A DNA stretch of 56,571 bases from Spirochaetota bacterium (GCA_003246895.1 QKCL01000082.1:1-56571), one strand, 5' to 3'; counted from the stretch's first letter, positions 1 through 8,861 are shown. Notes: generated by a model from the sequence alone, not told the origin. Numbers and translations are program-made.

Positions 1-85
1 TAATTATTATTCATATTTTTATAAAAAAATATTTTTTAATGTAACAATGTCTTTTTTTTTATAACTCACTTTGATTGAGGTTAAA

Positions 86-982
86 ATGAAATTTTTTCAG
101 GATTTTTTACCAGCTTACAGTGAGCCTCTGTACAGGCCGCCCAGCGAAGCATATTCCCTTATATTTCAGATAACGGAAGGCTGTTCACATAACAGATGCA
201 CGTTCTGCGGGATGTATATAAACAAAAAGTTCAGACTGAAGCCAATGAATGATGTTTTTACAGAAATAGACAGAATTCCTGAGGACTTCGCTGATTCCGT
301 AAAACGAATATTTCTCGCTGATGGAGATGCAGTTGTATATCCTACAGATTCGCTGCTTAGTATTCTTGAGAGGTTCAGTGAAAAATTTCCAAATCTTGAA
401 CGTGTGAGTTCCTATGCAGGCGCCAGGCAGTTTTCATTGAAATCAGCCGATGAATGGAGAGCTCTTTCTGAAAAAAAGCTCAAAATGCTCTATTTCGGTA
501 TGGAGAGCGGGAATAATATTGTAAGAGAACTGATGAATAAATGGGGGAAAATAGAAGATATTCTTCCAGTATTAAAAGAGATAAGCACTTTTATCGATCT
601 TTCAGTAATGATTATTCTCGGCGGAGGGGGGAAAAGGTACAGCAGGGAGCATTCAATCGATACTGCACTGGCTGTTTCTGAAATTAATCCGAAGTATGCG
701 AGCCTTCTTACTCTTTTTATGAGGAGGAACAGGGATTACTTCCGGAAAATAGAAACCCCCACAATGGGTGATCTACTTGAAGAATCTAAGATGATTATCT
801 CTCATATCGGAGGCTCAGACATTACCTTTAGGTCAAACCATGTTTCAAACTTTGTATCACTTTCAGGTGTACTTCCCCGTGACAGAAACCGTCTTGTGAA
901 GGAACTTGACAGGGGAATAGAACTTCTGAAGCAGAGAAAACTTTATGATACCTATCCTGACTATTATATGGAAGATTGCTGA
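86..982 (+). CDS. Radical SAM enzyme with a CX4CX2C cluster motif
   Basis: Predicted radical SAM enzyme of 298 residues. The [4Fe-4S] ligands are Cys33, Cys38 and Cys41 in EGCSHNRCTFCGMY, so the spacing is CX4CX2C and not the usual CX3CX2C; this variant is typical of a COG1032-like subfamily whose substrate is unknown. No B12-binding domain precedes it. I place the start at the ATG at 86 because GAGG lies at 77-80, five bases upstream; a TTG at 71 in the same frame has no ribosome binding site. It stands alone with no operon partner, about 120 bases before the next gene. Family is confident, reaction unknown. Confidence 0.8.
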   Translation: MKFFQDFLPAYSEPLYRPPSEAYSLIFQITEGCSHNRCTFCGMYINKKFRLKPMNDVFTEIDRIPEDFADSVKRIFLADGDAVVYPTDSLLSILERFSEKFPNLERVSSYAGARQFSLKSADEWRALSEKKLKMLYFGMESGNNIVRELMNKWGKIEDILPVLKEISTFIDLSVMIILGGGGKRYSREHSIDTALAVSEINPKYASLLTLFMRRNRDYFRKIETPTMGDLLEESKMIISHIGGSDITFRSNHVSNFVSLSGVLPRDRNRLVKELDRGIELLKQRKLYDTYPDYYMEDC

Positions 983-1106
983 TTCCATGGGCGGAGTGGT
1001 AGGTTTTTTTGAATAAAAAAATTATTCAGTTTCAGCGGGATGGGAAAAATTTTTTCATATCCTGAAATTATTGTATTTTTAATAAAACGGGGCGTGTAGC
1101 ATAACA

Positions 1107-1487
1107 GTGAATACAATAAAGAAAAGAATACTTCTGGCTGAAGACGAAGTCATTAACCTGCTTTACATGAAAAGTATACTTGAACGTGAAAACTACTGCG
1201 TATTTGGAGCTCATAACGGAGAAGAGGCTCTTTTGATCGCCATGGAGAACAGACTCAATATCATTGTTGCAGATATAGGTCTGCCTGGAATTGACGGAGT
1301 GGAACTTATTTCACGCATAAGGACTGAAACACAGAATCATAAGACCCCTATAATTGTTGCCACCGCAAATCTTTTTGAATCCGACCATGTTAGGTTTATT
1401 GATGCAGGTGCAGATGCAGTTCTGGTAAAACCCTTTGATGAAAGAGATTTTCTTGAACTCATCAGCCGTAATCTTATGCAGTTTTAG
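1107..1487 (+). CDS. Single-domain response regulator (receiver only)
   Basis: CheY-like receiver protein of 126 residues with no output domain. The acidic pocket is Glu12-Asp13, the phosphorylated residue is Asp56 (VADIGLPG), the switch threonine is Thr87 (ATAN) and the conserved lysine is Lys108 (VKPF), so it should be phosphorylatable. The start is a GTG with only a distant GGGG upstream (1089-1092); no in-frame ATG occurs before residue 21, so GTG is the best choice. No histidine kinase is adjacent. It overlaps the convergent gene on the other strand by four bases. Partner kinase and target are unknown; a stand-alone receiver may act in a phosphorelay or by protein contact. Confidence 0.85.
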   Translation: MNTIKKRILLAEDEVINLLYMKSILERENYCVFGAHNGEEALLIAMENRLNIIVADIGLPGIDGVELISRIRTETQNHKTPIIVATANLFESDHVRFIDAGADAVLVKPFDERDFLELISRNLMQF

Positions 1488-2224
1488 TTGTTCAGATAGA
1501 AAACAGCATTATTGAGTTTTATTCTTTTCTTCCCCGATATTTCCGGCAGCAGTTCAAGGCGGAGTTTGATTCTGTACCTTTTTCTCTGGTTCTTTTTTTG
1601 CTTTTCAGGAAATACCATATAATCGTAGTCGAGTATAACAGTGTTGCCAAGGAGATTCCATCTTCCTTCTCCGCCATCCGGTCCTATTTCACTGAATGTT
1701 CCGTTCTGTCTGAAAATGAATCCTTCTGTGAAGCTGTTCAGTGTGTATGACCATTTTCCGGTGAGATTTATTTTATCTGTAAGATTCTTCTTTGTAAATG
1801 ATATACTGTCTGAGTCTATCCATGATGTGAGATTTCCTTTTTTAACTTTAAGCAGGAATCTGTTGTTCCGGAGAGTGCACTTTCCCATATAGATCATTGA
1901 TTCTGAAAGGCTTGTGATTATTCCTGCACCGGTTTTCATGTCTTTTTCTCTATAAAGAGTAGCTGGAACTTTATCCGGGTAAAATACCTCAGGTCTGTTC
2001 CATTTTTTCCATATCATATTGACTGCCTTTTCATTTTTAATCCTGATTGCGTAGTCAAGTGGGGAAAGGCCTTCACTGTTAACTGAGTATAGTTCTTTCG
2101 GTCTCATAATACTTTTTTTCAGTGAATTATAGTCGTTCTGCTTTATTGAACTGAAAATACCGCTGTCCTGGGGAGCAAGAATGAGTGTCATTGATGTTAT
2201 GATTTTTATGATTGATGATATCAT
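1484..2224 (-). CDS. Exported protein with a short ankyrin-like segment
   Basis: Unrecognised protein of 246 residues. The N-terminus has a hydrophobic stretch (residues 2-17) that looks like a signal peptide. Residues about 25-72 resemble one or two ankyrin units (GLSPLDYAIRIKNEKAV). The C-terminal part contains LTGKWSYTLNSFTEGFIF and GPDGGEGRWNLLGNTVILDY, a beta-rich pattern like a lipocalin or copper-resistance type fold, but I cannot assign a family. The last 50 residues are very basic. It converges on the response regulator gene with a four-base overlap, and diverges from the DHFR-like gene. Likely periplasmic; function unknown. Confidence 0.6.
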   Translation of the reverse strand: MISSIIKIITSMTLILAPQDSGIFSSIKQNDYNSLKKSIMRPKELYSVNSEGLSPLDYAIRIKNEKAVNMIWKKWNRPEVFYPDKVPATLYREKDMKTGAGIITSLSESMIYMGKCTLRNNRFLLKVKKGNLTSWIDSDSISFTKKNLTDKINLTGKWSYTLNSFTEGFIFRQNGTFSEIGPDGGEGRWNLLGNTVILDYDYMVFPEKQKKNQRKRYRIKLRLELLPEISGKKRIKLNNAVFYLNN

Positions 2225-2344
2225 GGCATTCCTGTTTTGTTTTTTCTCATAAAGTTATTGATTAAATGCATAATATAAGATATACAAATTATACAGTTTT
2301 TACCAGACTGGCATGGAAATAATTTTTGAAAAACGGATGGGTCT

Positions 2345-2884
2345 ATGTCTCCAAAAATTTCAGTTTTTATAGGAACAAGTGCAGATGGCTTTATTGCCAG
2401 AAAGGACGGCGGGCTCGACTGGCTGGATCATGACAGGTGCGGTGATGATTACGGGTATATGGATTTCTACAGGTCGGTTGATGTACTTGTCATGGGCAGG
2501 CTTACCTTTCAGAAGGTTTCCAGGTACAATGAATGGCCATACAAGGAAAAAGAGGTAATTGTTCTGAGTTCCACAATGACTCAGGAATCTGTTCCGGAAC
2601 ATGTTGCGCAGCATGTCCGGGTTTCTTCACTGAAACCTGTTGAACTGGTTGGGGAACTGCTCAATGAAGGGAAGAGGCATATTTATGTGGATGGAGGGAA
2701 GACCATACAGTCTTTTCTTAGATGCGGTCTTCTTACGGAAATCATAATAAACAGAGTCCCGGTCCTGCTCGGCGAGGGCATTTCTCCTTTTGGGAAACTT
2801 TCCGGTGATATAAAACTGAAACTCATCAGTTCAGTATCATACCGCAGCGGGCTTGTCCAGACCAGATACGGGGTTCAGTACTGA
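2345..2884 (+). CDS. DHFR/RibD-C family reductase (YyaP-like)
   Basis: A 179-residue protein of the RibD C-terminal / dihydrofolate-reductase-like fold, which usually binds NADPH. The N-terminal SVFIGTSADGFIARKDGGLDWL, the VLVMGRLTFQKV segment (residues 47-58) and IYVDGGKTIQSF (residues 114-125) are hallmarks of the YyaP/YwjB group, whose substrate is mostly unknown. Length is normal for the group. It is not next to folate or riboflavin genes, so a role in either pathway is not supported by context. Cytoplasmic; no signal peptide. Confidence 0.8.
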   Translation: MSPKISVFIGTSADGFIARKDGGLDWLDHDRCGDDYGYMDFYRSVDVLVMGRLTFQKVSRYNEWPYKEKEVIVLSSTMTQESVPEHVAQHVRVSSLKPVELVGELLNEGKRHIYVDGGKTIQSFLRCGLLTEIIINRVPVLLGEGISPFGKLSGDIKLKLISSVSYRSGLVQTRYGVQY

Positions 2885-2898
2885 GTTAATGTGAGGTA

Positions 2899-3399
2899 TT
2901 ACTCAAAGTAATATCTCATGCCGAATGCAAGACCCGGGGCAATATCCAGTTCATGCAGGATGAAAATATTGAAGGCGACTTCTCCGAAAAATGAAAATCT
3001 GTACTTCCGGGGATGAAATTCTGCTCCAACAAGGATTCTGGGGCCAAAATCAATCTTATCCTCTTTTTCTTTGTTGGTTTCCTTTATTTCTCTTTTGTGG
3101 ATGACACCTCCGGCTCCGAAGTAGACCGGCAGATCCCTGGTTGTATCAAAAACATCCCATAGCTGGTAGATATAGTCACTATGGAACCAGAATCCGTTGT
3201 TTATGATGCTCAGACCAAGGCCGCCGTCGATGGCGCTTTCCCTGCCTATGAAGTATTTTCCTGACACTGCAGTGGGTTCTCCAATCATAAGTCCTAGGCC
3301 GAAATCTCCCTGTCCGGGAGTGTCTGCATGAAGGCAGGGGTGAAGAACAGCAATAGCCAGTGTAAAAACAGAAATAGATATTTTTTTAAGCTTATTCAT
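2899..3399 (-). CDS. Small outer-membrane beta-barrel candidate
   Basis: A 166-residue protein with a clear signal peptide (MNKLKKISISVFTLAIAV, then a short region ending in LHA). After cleavage the chain alternates polar and hydrophobic residues with many glycines and aromatics and ends in RYYFE; a terminal aromatic strand is a common outer-membrane barrel feature. The GLMIGEPTAVSGKYFIG segment recurs in small spirochaetal and Bacteroidetes barrels, as far as I recall. I chose the ATG at 3399 because GGAG stands eight bases upstream; an in-frame GTG at 3423 has no such site. Function unknown, possibly a structural porin-like protein. Confidence 0.6.
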   Translation of the reverse strand: MNKLKKISISVFTLAIAVLHPCLHADTPGQGDFGLGLMIGEPTAVSGKYFIGRESAIDGGLGLSIINNGFWFHSDYIYQLWDVFDTTRDLPVYFGAGGVIHKREIKETNKEKEDKIDFGPRILVGAEFHPRKYRFSFFGEVAFNIFILHELDIAPGLAFGMRYYFE

Positions 3400-3557
3400 A
3401 TAAACAACTCCGGTAGATTGCACATTCAGGTATTAGCATAATAGTATTATCTGTGTTGATTAATCAGTTAATAAAGGATCAGTATGTGTCAATCATATTT
3501 AAACCAGAAATAATATTACTTTCATTTGAAGGATTTTTCAAAAAAATCTTGACCGGA

Positions 3558-3576
3558 GTTTCCCGTGGGAAAACTA
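3558..3576. repeat. Operator-like dyad upstream of the acyl-CoA ligase
   Basis: AGTTTCCC and GGGAAAACT face each other across GT, a near-perfect dyad apart from one extra A. It starts four bases after a TTGACC hexamer (3549-3554) that could be a -35 element, with TATATT (3575-3580) as a possible though widely spaced -10. A repressor bound here would cover a promoter. The regulator is unknown. Confidence 0.45.
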
Positions 3577-3602
3577 TATTTTTGGAAAAAAAATATAGTT
3601 TT
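3570..3602 (+). repeat. Perfect 14-bp AT-rich stem-loop in the acyl-CoA ligase leader
   Basis: The 14 bases at 3570-3583 (AAAACTATATTTTT) are exactly complementary to 3589-3602, with a GGAAA loop. No T-run follows, so it is not a standard terminator. It ends 16 bases before the chosen ATG at 3619 and would be in the mRNA leader if transcription starts near 3550-3570. It could affect translation or mRNA stability, or be a protein-binding dyad. It also argues against the GTG at 3565 as start codon, since that would place the hairpin inside the coding region. Confidence 0.6.
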
Positions 3603-3618
3603 GAAATACGGATTGAAT

Positions 3619-5391
3619 ATGATACTAGAAAGACTTATAGACCTTCCCCAATGGGTAAAGGAACGTTTCCCCAAAGACAATCATTTTTCTGTAAAAAGAA
3701 ACGGTCAATGGGAGAATGTTTCAACGGATGAATTTATTGAAAATTCTGAACTTCTGAGCCTTGCCCTCATAAAAAAGGGAATAAATTCAGGAGATAAAAT
3801 AGCAACTGTAAGCAACAACAGGCCTGAATGGAATTTTGCAGATATGGCCATACTTCAGCTGGGAGCAATCCACGTCCCAATATATCCCACCATAAGCAGG
3901 GATGATTTCCTTCATATCCTTAGTCATTCTGAAACCAGGATTCTTTTTGTTTCCAGTGAGGATCATTACAATAATGCCCGGGAAATTATTTCCTCAGCAG
4001 ATCTCAAAATTGAGATTTATACATTTGACGAAGTTGAAGGGGCGCGTAACTGGAAGGAGCTTCTTAATGAAGGGAGGGAGTTCAGGTCGCCCGAGAGTCT
4101 GGCATTTCTGAAGCACAGCAGGGACATCGTCCATAAGGATGATGTTGCGACCATCATATATACTTCGGGAACAACCGGAACACCCAAGGGGGTAATGCTC
4201 AGCCACTGGAATATTATTTCAAATTTTTCAGGAGATAGAGAGTTTACTGTTATTAAAGAGGGGGACCGCTCCATAAGCTTTCTTCCATTGTGCCATGTTC
4301 TGGAAAGAACCGGGAATTACATGTTTCAGTATTATGGTGCGTCCATACATTATGCCGAAAGTATAGACACAATTTCTGATGATATAAAATATGTTAAACC
4401 GCATTTTTTTATTACAGTACCCAGACTCCTTGAAAAAATATACGACAGGATTAATGCAACCGCAAAGAATCTGCCTCTTCATAAAAAAATTATCTTCTAC
4501 TGGGCCTTAAAAGTCGGCTTGAAGTTCAGCTATGAAAGGAATGAACAATTTTTATATTCCCTGAAACTTAAAATTGCCAGAAAACTTGTATTTTCAAAAT
4601 GGCAGGAGGCTCTTGGAGGAAATGTACGGTTTATAGTATCGGGCGGAGCTCCTCTTCAGGAAAGACTGGAAAGGGTCTTCCGGGCTGCAGGAATGAATGT
4701 GCAGAACGGCTATGGACTCACTGAAACTTCGCCGATTATCGCAGCCAACAGGTATTTGCCGCCTGCATTCAGGTTCGGAAGTGTGGGAACTGTGGCAAGC
4801 AATGTAACTGTCAAGGTGGCTGAAGACGGAGAGATCCTTGTAAAGGGGCCCAATGTTATGAAGGGGTACTACAAGGAACCTGAACTCACTGCAGAGGCTT
4901 TCGATGATGAAGGCTGGTTTAGAACAGGAGATATCGGAAAATTTGAGGACGGCAAGTATCTTGTTATTACTGACAGAAAAAAAGAACTTCTGAAAACAAG
5001 CGGCGGCAAGTATGTGGCTCCGCAGGTTATTGAAAATAAATTCAAGGAGTCTGATTTTATTGAACAGATAATGGTTGTTGGAGAGGGTATGAAGTACATT
5101 TCCGCAATAATTGTGCCTAACTTTACGTTTCTCCATAACTGGTGTGCCATCAAGAAGCTTAACTATTCAAGCAACGAGAAGCTCATAAGAATGAAGACTG
5201 TGGTAAAACGTTTCCAGGACGAAATTGACAGATTCAATGAGAATTTCGGGCAGGTTGAAAAAATCAAGAAGTTCATGCTGACATCAATAGAGTGGACACC
5301 TGGAAACAGTTATTTGTCTCCTACATTGAAACTGAAAAGAAATGTATTGCAAAACTTCTATAAAAAAGAGATACTGACAATGTACAAGTAA
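3619..5391 (+). CDS. Long-chain acyl-CoA ligase (AMP-binding, FadD15 type)
   Basis: Activates fatty acids to acyl-CoA through an acyl-adenylate. The AMP-binding P-loop is TIIYTSGTTGTPKGVML; later motifs are SGGAPLQ, NGYGLTETSP, the adenylate-binding TGDIG and the TDRKKELLKTSGGKYVAP hinge with its catalytic lysine region. At 590 residues it has the normal size for this group. The conserved N-terminus ILERLIDLPQWVKERFP starts right after the ATG at 3619, so I prefer that start over the GTG at 3565, which would add 18 residues over a hairpin. Likely membrane-associated on the cytoplasmic side. Chain-length preference cannot be read. It may be co-transcribed with the exported protein 24 bases downstream. 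Confidence 0.88.
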   Translation: MILERLIDLPQWVKERFPKDNHFSVKRNGQWENVSTDEFIENSELLSLALIKKGINSGDKIATVSNNRPEWNFADMAILQLGAIHVPIYPTISRDDFLHILSHSETRILFVSSEDHYNNAREIISSADLKIEIYTFDEVEGARNWKELLNEGREFRSPESLAFLKHSRDIVHKDDVATIIYTSGTTGTPKGVMLSHWNIISNFSGDREFTVIKEGDRSISFLPLCHVLERTGNYMFQYYGASIHYAESIDTISDDIKYVKPHFFITVPRLLEKIYDRINATAKNLPLHKKIIFYWALKVGLKFSYERNEQFLYSLKLKIARKLVFSKWQEALGGNVRFIVSGGAPLQERLERVFRAAGMNVQNGYGLTETSPIIAANRYLPPAFRFGSVGTVASNVTVKVAEDGEILVKGPNVMKGYYKEPELTAEAFDDEGWFRTGDIGKFEDGKYLVITDRKKELLKTSGGKYVAPQVIENKFKESDFIEQIMVVGEGMKYISAIIVPNFTFLHNWCAIKKLNYSSNEKLIRMKTVVKRFQDEIDRFNENFGQVEKIKKFMLTSIEWTPGNSYLSPTLKLKRNVLQNFYKKEILTMYK

Positions 5392-5414
5392 GATGAGTCT
5401 GAAATGGGGGCGGC

Positions 5415-6188
5415 ATGTTCAGGAGACTGTTTATCACAATTTTTTTAATATGCCTTTTCCCCTTTGCTAATCTTTCTGCATCTGATTATCTTGAGGCTCT
5501 TGCCTTTCCCGAAGATACTGTTTCAAGCCGGAACCCATATGTTATCTGGCAGGATAAATACAGCGGCAAGGCCCCCTACAGGGGGTCTCTGTTTCGTATA
5601 ACTGTAATTTCTTCAGAAAAAAATACAGATTTTTCTTCTAATCACCTGGTCTATAATGTTTATCCTGAACCACTCTATGACCAGTTCTATTTCTACAGAA
5701 TCCCGGAAAAACTCAGTAAAGGATCATACACCCTTAAAATTGAAAAGATGAAGAACGGCAGACCAATCAGGGACAGGCGGTATTACTATGACAGCTACCC
5801 TTTGAACAGGAACTTTTTTGTGGAACCCGACAGGAGAGATGAGGTACATTTCATGCACCCCAGATTTTATGTTGCATACCATGCACTTGCCGGCCAGAGG
5901 TCATTTTACGGATATGATGCGCTTTATTCCTTTACCGCTGCCTCGGGTGCGGCAGGAATCGGTTATGCCGTTTACCGTTATTTCGGCGACAGCATTTACG
6001 GAAAGATCATTGCTGCAATATGCTTTATTTCATCAGGATTCGGATACGGCGCTTCGGCATATTTCACCGGTACCTATCTGGGCCTTGGCAGCGACATGAA
6101 TGAAGTAAGGGGTATCGGAGCATCTCCTGAAAAGTCAAAGCTCTATGATGAAAAGAGGCTCGTGGCTGAATTCGGACTGAAGTTCTGA
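5415..6188 (+). CDS. Exported protein of unknown function with glycine-rich hydrophobic C-terminal segments
   Basis: Unrecognised 257-residue protein. It starts with a signal peptide (residues 1-21, ending LSAS) and is preceded by a GGGGGCGG purine-rich site at 5406-5413. The middle (residues 45-130) is rich in tyrosine and basic residues. Residues about 170-220 hold two hydrophobic glycine/alanine-rich segments (SGAAGIGYAVYRYFG and AAICFISSGFGYGASAYFTG) that may enter a membrane. It follows the acyl-CoA ligase by 23 bases and precedes two small membrane-protein genes. Probably an envelope protein; no family recognised. Confidence 0.6.
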   Translation: MFRRLFITIFLICLFPFANLSASDYLEALAFPEDTVSSRNPYVIWQDKYSGKAPYRGSLFRITVISSEKNTDFSSNHLVYNVYPEPLYDQFYFYRIPEKLSKGSYTLKIEKMKNGRPIRDRRYYYDSYPLNRNFFVEPDRRDEVHFMHPRFYVAYHALAGQRSFYGYDALYSFTAASGAAGIGYAVYRYFGDSIYGKIIAAICFISSGFGYGASAYFTGTYLGLGSDMNEVRGIGASPEKSKLYDEKRLVAEFGLKF

Positions 6189-6203
6189 TCGGAGTTGCTG
6201 AGT

Positions 6204-6522
6204 ATGAGCAGGAGAAATCATTATATAATAACTGTAGCTTTTGCTGTTTTCTGGGGGATACTTTTTTGTGCCTTCAGTGATACTGACAGATCTTTCGTCA
6301 ATGCTCTTTGATAAACCGGCTGCAGAAAAATATCTGATGAGCAATATAATCTATTTCATTTTTCTGTCTTATCCATTTGTTCTTATCCTTTCAGTGTCAG
6401 GCTCAGTGATCAGCTACAGGAGTGACAGGTGGCGATTGAATCTGTTATTTTCACTGGCGCCATTTGTGAACATTGTTCTGGCTGTCCTTGTCTTTATTGC
6501 AGCTGCTATCAGTACTATGTAA
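6204..6522 (+). pseudogene. Frameshifted small three-helix membrane protein, paralogue of the next gene
   Basis: The reading frame from the ATG at 6204 (CGGAG at 6190-6194) gives MSRRNHYIITVAFAVFWGILF and then drifts to a stop; the +1 frame carries on with VPSVILTDLSSMLFDKPAAEKY and ends at 6522. Removing one T from the six-T run at 6262-6267 joins the two halves into a 105-residue protein, exactly the length of the neighbour at 6619-6936. The joined sequence matches that neighbour residue for residue in spacing: WGILFVPSV against WLICLIPSV, then SSMLFD against SPMLFD. The intact form would have three membrane helices. It could be a real mutation, slippage or phase variation at the T run, or a sequencing error. 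Function unknown. Confidence 0.75.
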
Positions 6523-6618
6523 AATAATATTGACTTTTATGTTGTAAATGTTTTATTATTGCACCGGTCTGTTTAATGGGGTGGGCTTTTAAAAAACTGT
6601 AAACTGGTATGGGTAATT

Positions 6619-6936
6619 ATGAAGATAAAATCCAATACAATTCTCACCATAGCTTCGGTTATACTCTGGCTTATATGTCTGATACCGTCTGTAAGTATGA
6701 TTATGTTTTCCCCCATGCTCTTTGACGCACCAGGTTCTGAAAAATTTTTCATCAATAACGCATTGTTCTATCTTATAATTACTTTCCCGGTACTGATTCT
6801 GGTTTCTATAATTGGGTCTATTATTACGCTTCTGATGAAAAAAAACAGGGCCAACATTATTTTTTCAATGCTTCCTCTTCTGAGTATTGTTCTAGGCATC
6901 TTTGTTGTCATCGCCTCCGTTATAGCCGGAAAATGA
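6619..6936 (+). CDS. Small three-helix membrane protein
   Basis: A 105-residue hydrophobic protein with three predicted membrane helices (about residues 7-30, 47-71 and 81-102) separated by short loops, PSVSMIMFSPMLFDAPGSEKFF and LMKKNRAN. It is the intact partner of the broken gene at 6204-6522, so the two arose by tandem duplication. The start ATG has only a weak TGGG site upstream. No family recognised; small inner-membrane protein of unknown role. Confidence 0.65.
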   Translation: MKIKSNTILTIASVILWLICLIPSVSMIMFSPMLFDAPGSEKFFINNALFYLIITFPVLILVSIIGSIITLLMKKNRANIIFSMLPLLSIVLGIFVVIASVIAGK

Positions 6937-7014
6937 TCTGCTGAAAAACAACAGTTTTTATCTCACCGGACTTCCCGTCGCGTGTTCCATGAAACCTTAT
7001 GCAGGGAAAGTGTA

Positions 7015-7041
7015 TTGACATTTTTGAACAAAAATTATCTT
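7015..7041 (+). promoter_or_regulatory. Candidate promoter of the mutL operon
   Basis: A perfect TTGACA (7015-7020) is followed 15 bases later by TATCTT (7036-7041). The spacing is short for a vegetative promoter, so the -10 assignment is uncertain. It lies 33 bases before the mutL start and would drive the nine-gene operon to 15047. Confidence 0.4.
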
Positions 7042-7073
7042 TTATACCAATCAAACAGTAAAGGGTTGTAATA

Positions 7074-8861
7074 TTGAGCAGAATAAAAATTCTGCCTGAT
7101 CATATTAAACATATGATTGCGGCAGGAGAGGTCATAGAGGGTCCCTTTTCGGTAGTGAAGGAGCTCATGGAAAATTCCATAGATGCCGGTTCCACAAGAA
7201 TAGAGGTTGAGATTGCCGACAGCGGCATGAAAAAGATTGTTGTGCGTGACAACGGTTCCGGAATGTCAAGAGAGGATGTTTCACTTTCAATAAGGGAACA
7301 CGCCACAAGCAAGATAGAAGATATAGATTCTCTTTCACACATAAGAACATACGGATTCAGGGGGGAGGCTCTTTCAAGTATTGCCTCAGTATCGGATCTT
7401 ACAATATTTACCAGGGCTTCCGGTGAAGACATAGGGAGCCGGCTCAATTCAAGATCCGGAGATGTAACTGTCACAGATTTTGCAGGGGCTTCAGGCACAA
7501 CGGTAATAGTTGAGAATCTTTTCTTTAATTTCCCAGCCAGGAAGAAGTTTCTGAAATCCAGAAAGGTTGAGCAGAGATTCATACGGGAAATATTTCTCAA
7601 GATGGCTCTTGTCTCATATGAGGTCGCGTTCTCTCTTGATATAGACGGAAGCCGTATAGTTACATTTTCTCCATGCAATGACAGGTTTGAAAGGCTCACC
7701 CAGATATACGGTAAAGCAGTAAGTGACAATCTCTATTACGATTCTCTCACTGACCTTAAGGTTACTATCTCGGGCTACCTCTCAAAACCCGGATTTGTAA
7801 AGGCCAGCAGAAACATGCAGCTCTTCTATATTAATGGAAGACCCGTGGATTACAAGTACATGTCATTTCATCTTTCCAGGGCCTATGAGGCTGTGATTCC
7901 CAGGGGCAAATATCCTGCTGCAGTTATTTTCCTTGATATCGACACATCGCTAATTGATGTAAATATTCATCCAGCCAAGAGGGAGGTCAAGGTATTTGAC
8001 CAGCCATATATTGACAGTCTGGTCTATTCTCTTGCCGAAAAGGTTCTCAACAGGTCACACAGTGTCCCCTTGAGTGTTTTCGATTTTCCTGCAAATGACA
8101 CAGTGCCTGGCTATGATGGAAAAAAACTTGCCGATTCAGGCAGCATTTCCTCTGCTCCTGTTCTCCCTGTACGGGATGTTGTTTACAGCAGGAGAGAATC
8201 CATGCCGGAAATAGTCAGTGACTCAGCTCCGTCATATCTTTTTGAAAGGGGAGTAATAACTGCCGCTTCCGGTGATGCACAGGTTAAGACTGAAACTGAT
8301 GAGAAACCTCTGGTAATAGTGGGTGTGGTCTTTGATACATATGTTCTGGTCCAGGAGGGTGATCTCCTTCATATGATAGACTTTCACGCTGCCCATGAAC
8401 GCATGCTCTATGATAGCATAATTGCCGATGACTATGACAGTGATGTGCAGAACCTGATATTTCCACATACCATGACACTGGCACCCGAGGAATTCAGGGT
8501 TCTTTTTGAAAATATTGATGAATTTGAAAGATTCGGCTTTGCAATTGATGAGTTTCCCGATTATACTGTAGTTGTAAGGTCAGTGCCTGTTATTACGGCA
8601 AAAGATAATATCGATGACCTGCTTAATGATATTCTCAACAGAATAGTTCATGAAAGCAGTGGCGGTGAGATAAACGAGAAGTTTGCCGCTTCACTTGCCT
8701 GCCACAGTGCCAAAAGGGCAGGGGATTCGCTTTCAAGGGCGGATATGGAATCCCTTGTGGCGGAGGTCATGAGCATGAAATATGATCTCAGGTGCCCCCA
8801 TGGAAGGCCATATCTCTATACACTGAAAAAATACGACCTGGAAAGGATGTTTAAAAGATGA
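7074..8861 (+). CDS. mutL: DNA mismatch repair protein MutL (endonuclease type)
   Basis: MutL couples mismatch recognition by MutS to strand removal. The N-terminal GHKL ATPase is clear: KELMENSIDAG, DNGSGM and TYGFRGEALSSI, followed by the NVNIHPAKREVKV-type segment (here VNIHPAKREVKVF). The C-terminal domain carries the nickase motif in the form DFHAAHERMLYD (about residues 436-447, consensus DQHAxxExxxxE) plus ACHSAKRAGD and CPHGRPYL, so it should be the endonuclease type found in bacteria without MutH. One early motif reads GEVIEGPFSVVKE where ERP is usual. The start is TTG with AAGGG eight bases upstream. It heads an operon; its stop overlaps coaC by ATGA. No mutS is in the window. Confidence 0.95.
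   Translation: MSRIKILPDHIKHMIAAGEVIEGPFSVVKELMENSIDAGSTRIEVEIADSGMKKIVVRDNGSGMSREDVSLSIREHATSKIEDIDSLSHIRTYGFRGEALSSIASVSDLTIFTRASGEDIGSRLNSRSGDVTVTDFAGASGTTVIVENLFFNFPARKKFLKSRKVEQRFIREIFLKMALVSYEVAFSLDIDGSRIVTFSPCNDRFERLTQIYGKAVSDNLYYDSLTDLKVTISGYLSKPGFVKASRNMQLFYINGRPVDYKYMSFHLSRAYEAVIPRGKYPAAVIFLDIDTSLIDVNIHPAKREVKVFDQPYIDSLVYSLAEKVLNRSHSVPLSVFDFPANDTVPGYDGKKLADSGSISSAPVLPVRDVVYSRRESMPEIVSDSAPSYLFERGVITAASGDAQVKTETDEKPLVIVGVVFDTYVLVQEGDLLHMIDFHAAHERMLYDSIIADDYDSDVQNLIFPHTMTLAPEEFRVLFENIDEFERFGFAIDEFPDYTVVVRSVPVITAKDNIDDLLNDILNRIVHESSGGEINEKFAASLACHSAKRAGDSLSRADMESLVAEVMSMKYDLRCPHGRPYLYTLKKYDLERMFKR

Noticed and set aside
1018-1042. Terminator after the first radical SAM gene
   Set aside because: The A/T-only pairing GAATAA with TTATTC is too weak and lacks a proper T-run.
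3453-3731. 92-codon plus-strand frame before the acyl-CoA ligase
   Set aside because: It runs through the promoter, dyad and hairpin and then overlaps the ligase start in another frame; no ribosome site.
7100-7729. 209-codon minus-strand frame inside mutL
   Set aside because: It lies wholly under conserved MutL motifs and its translation has no family features.
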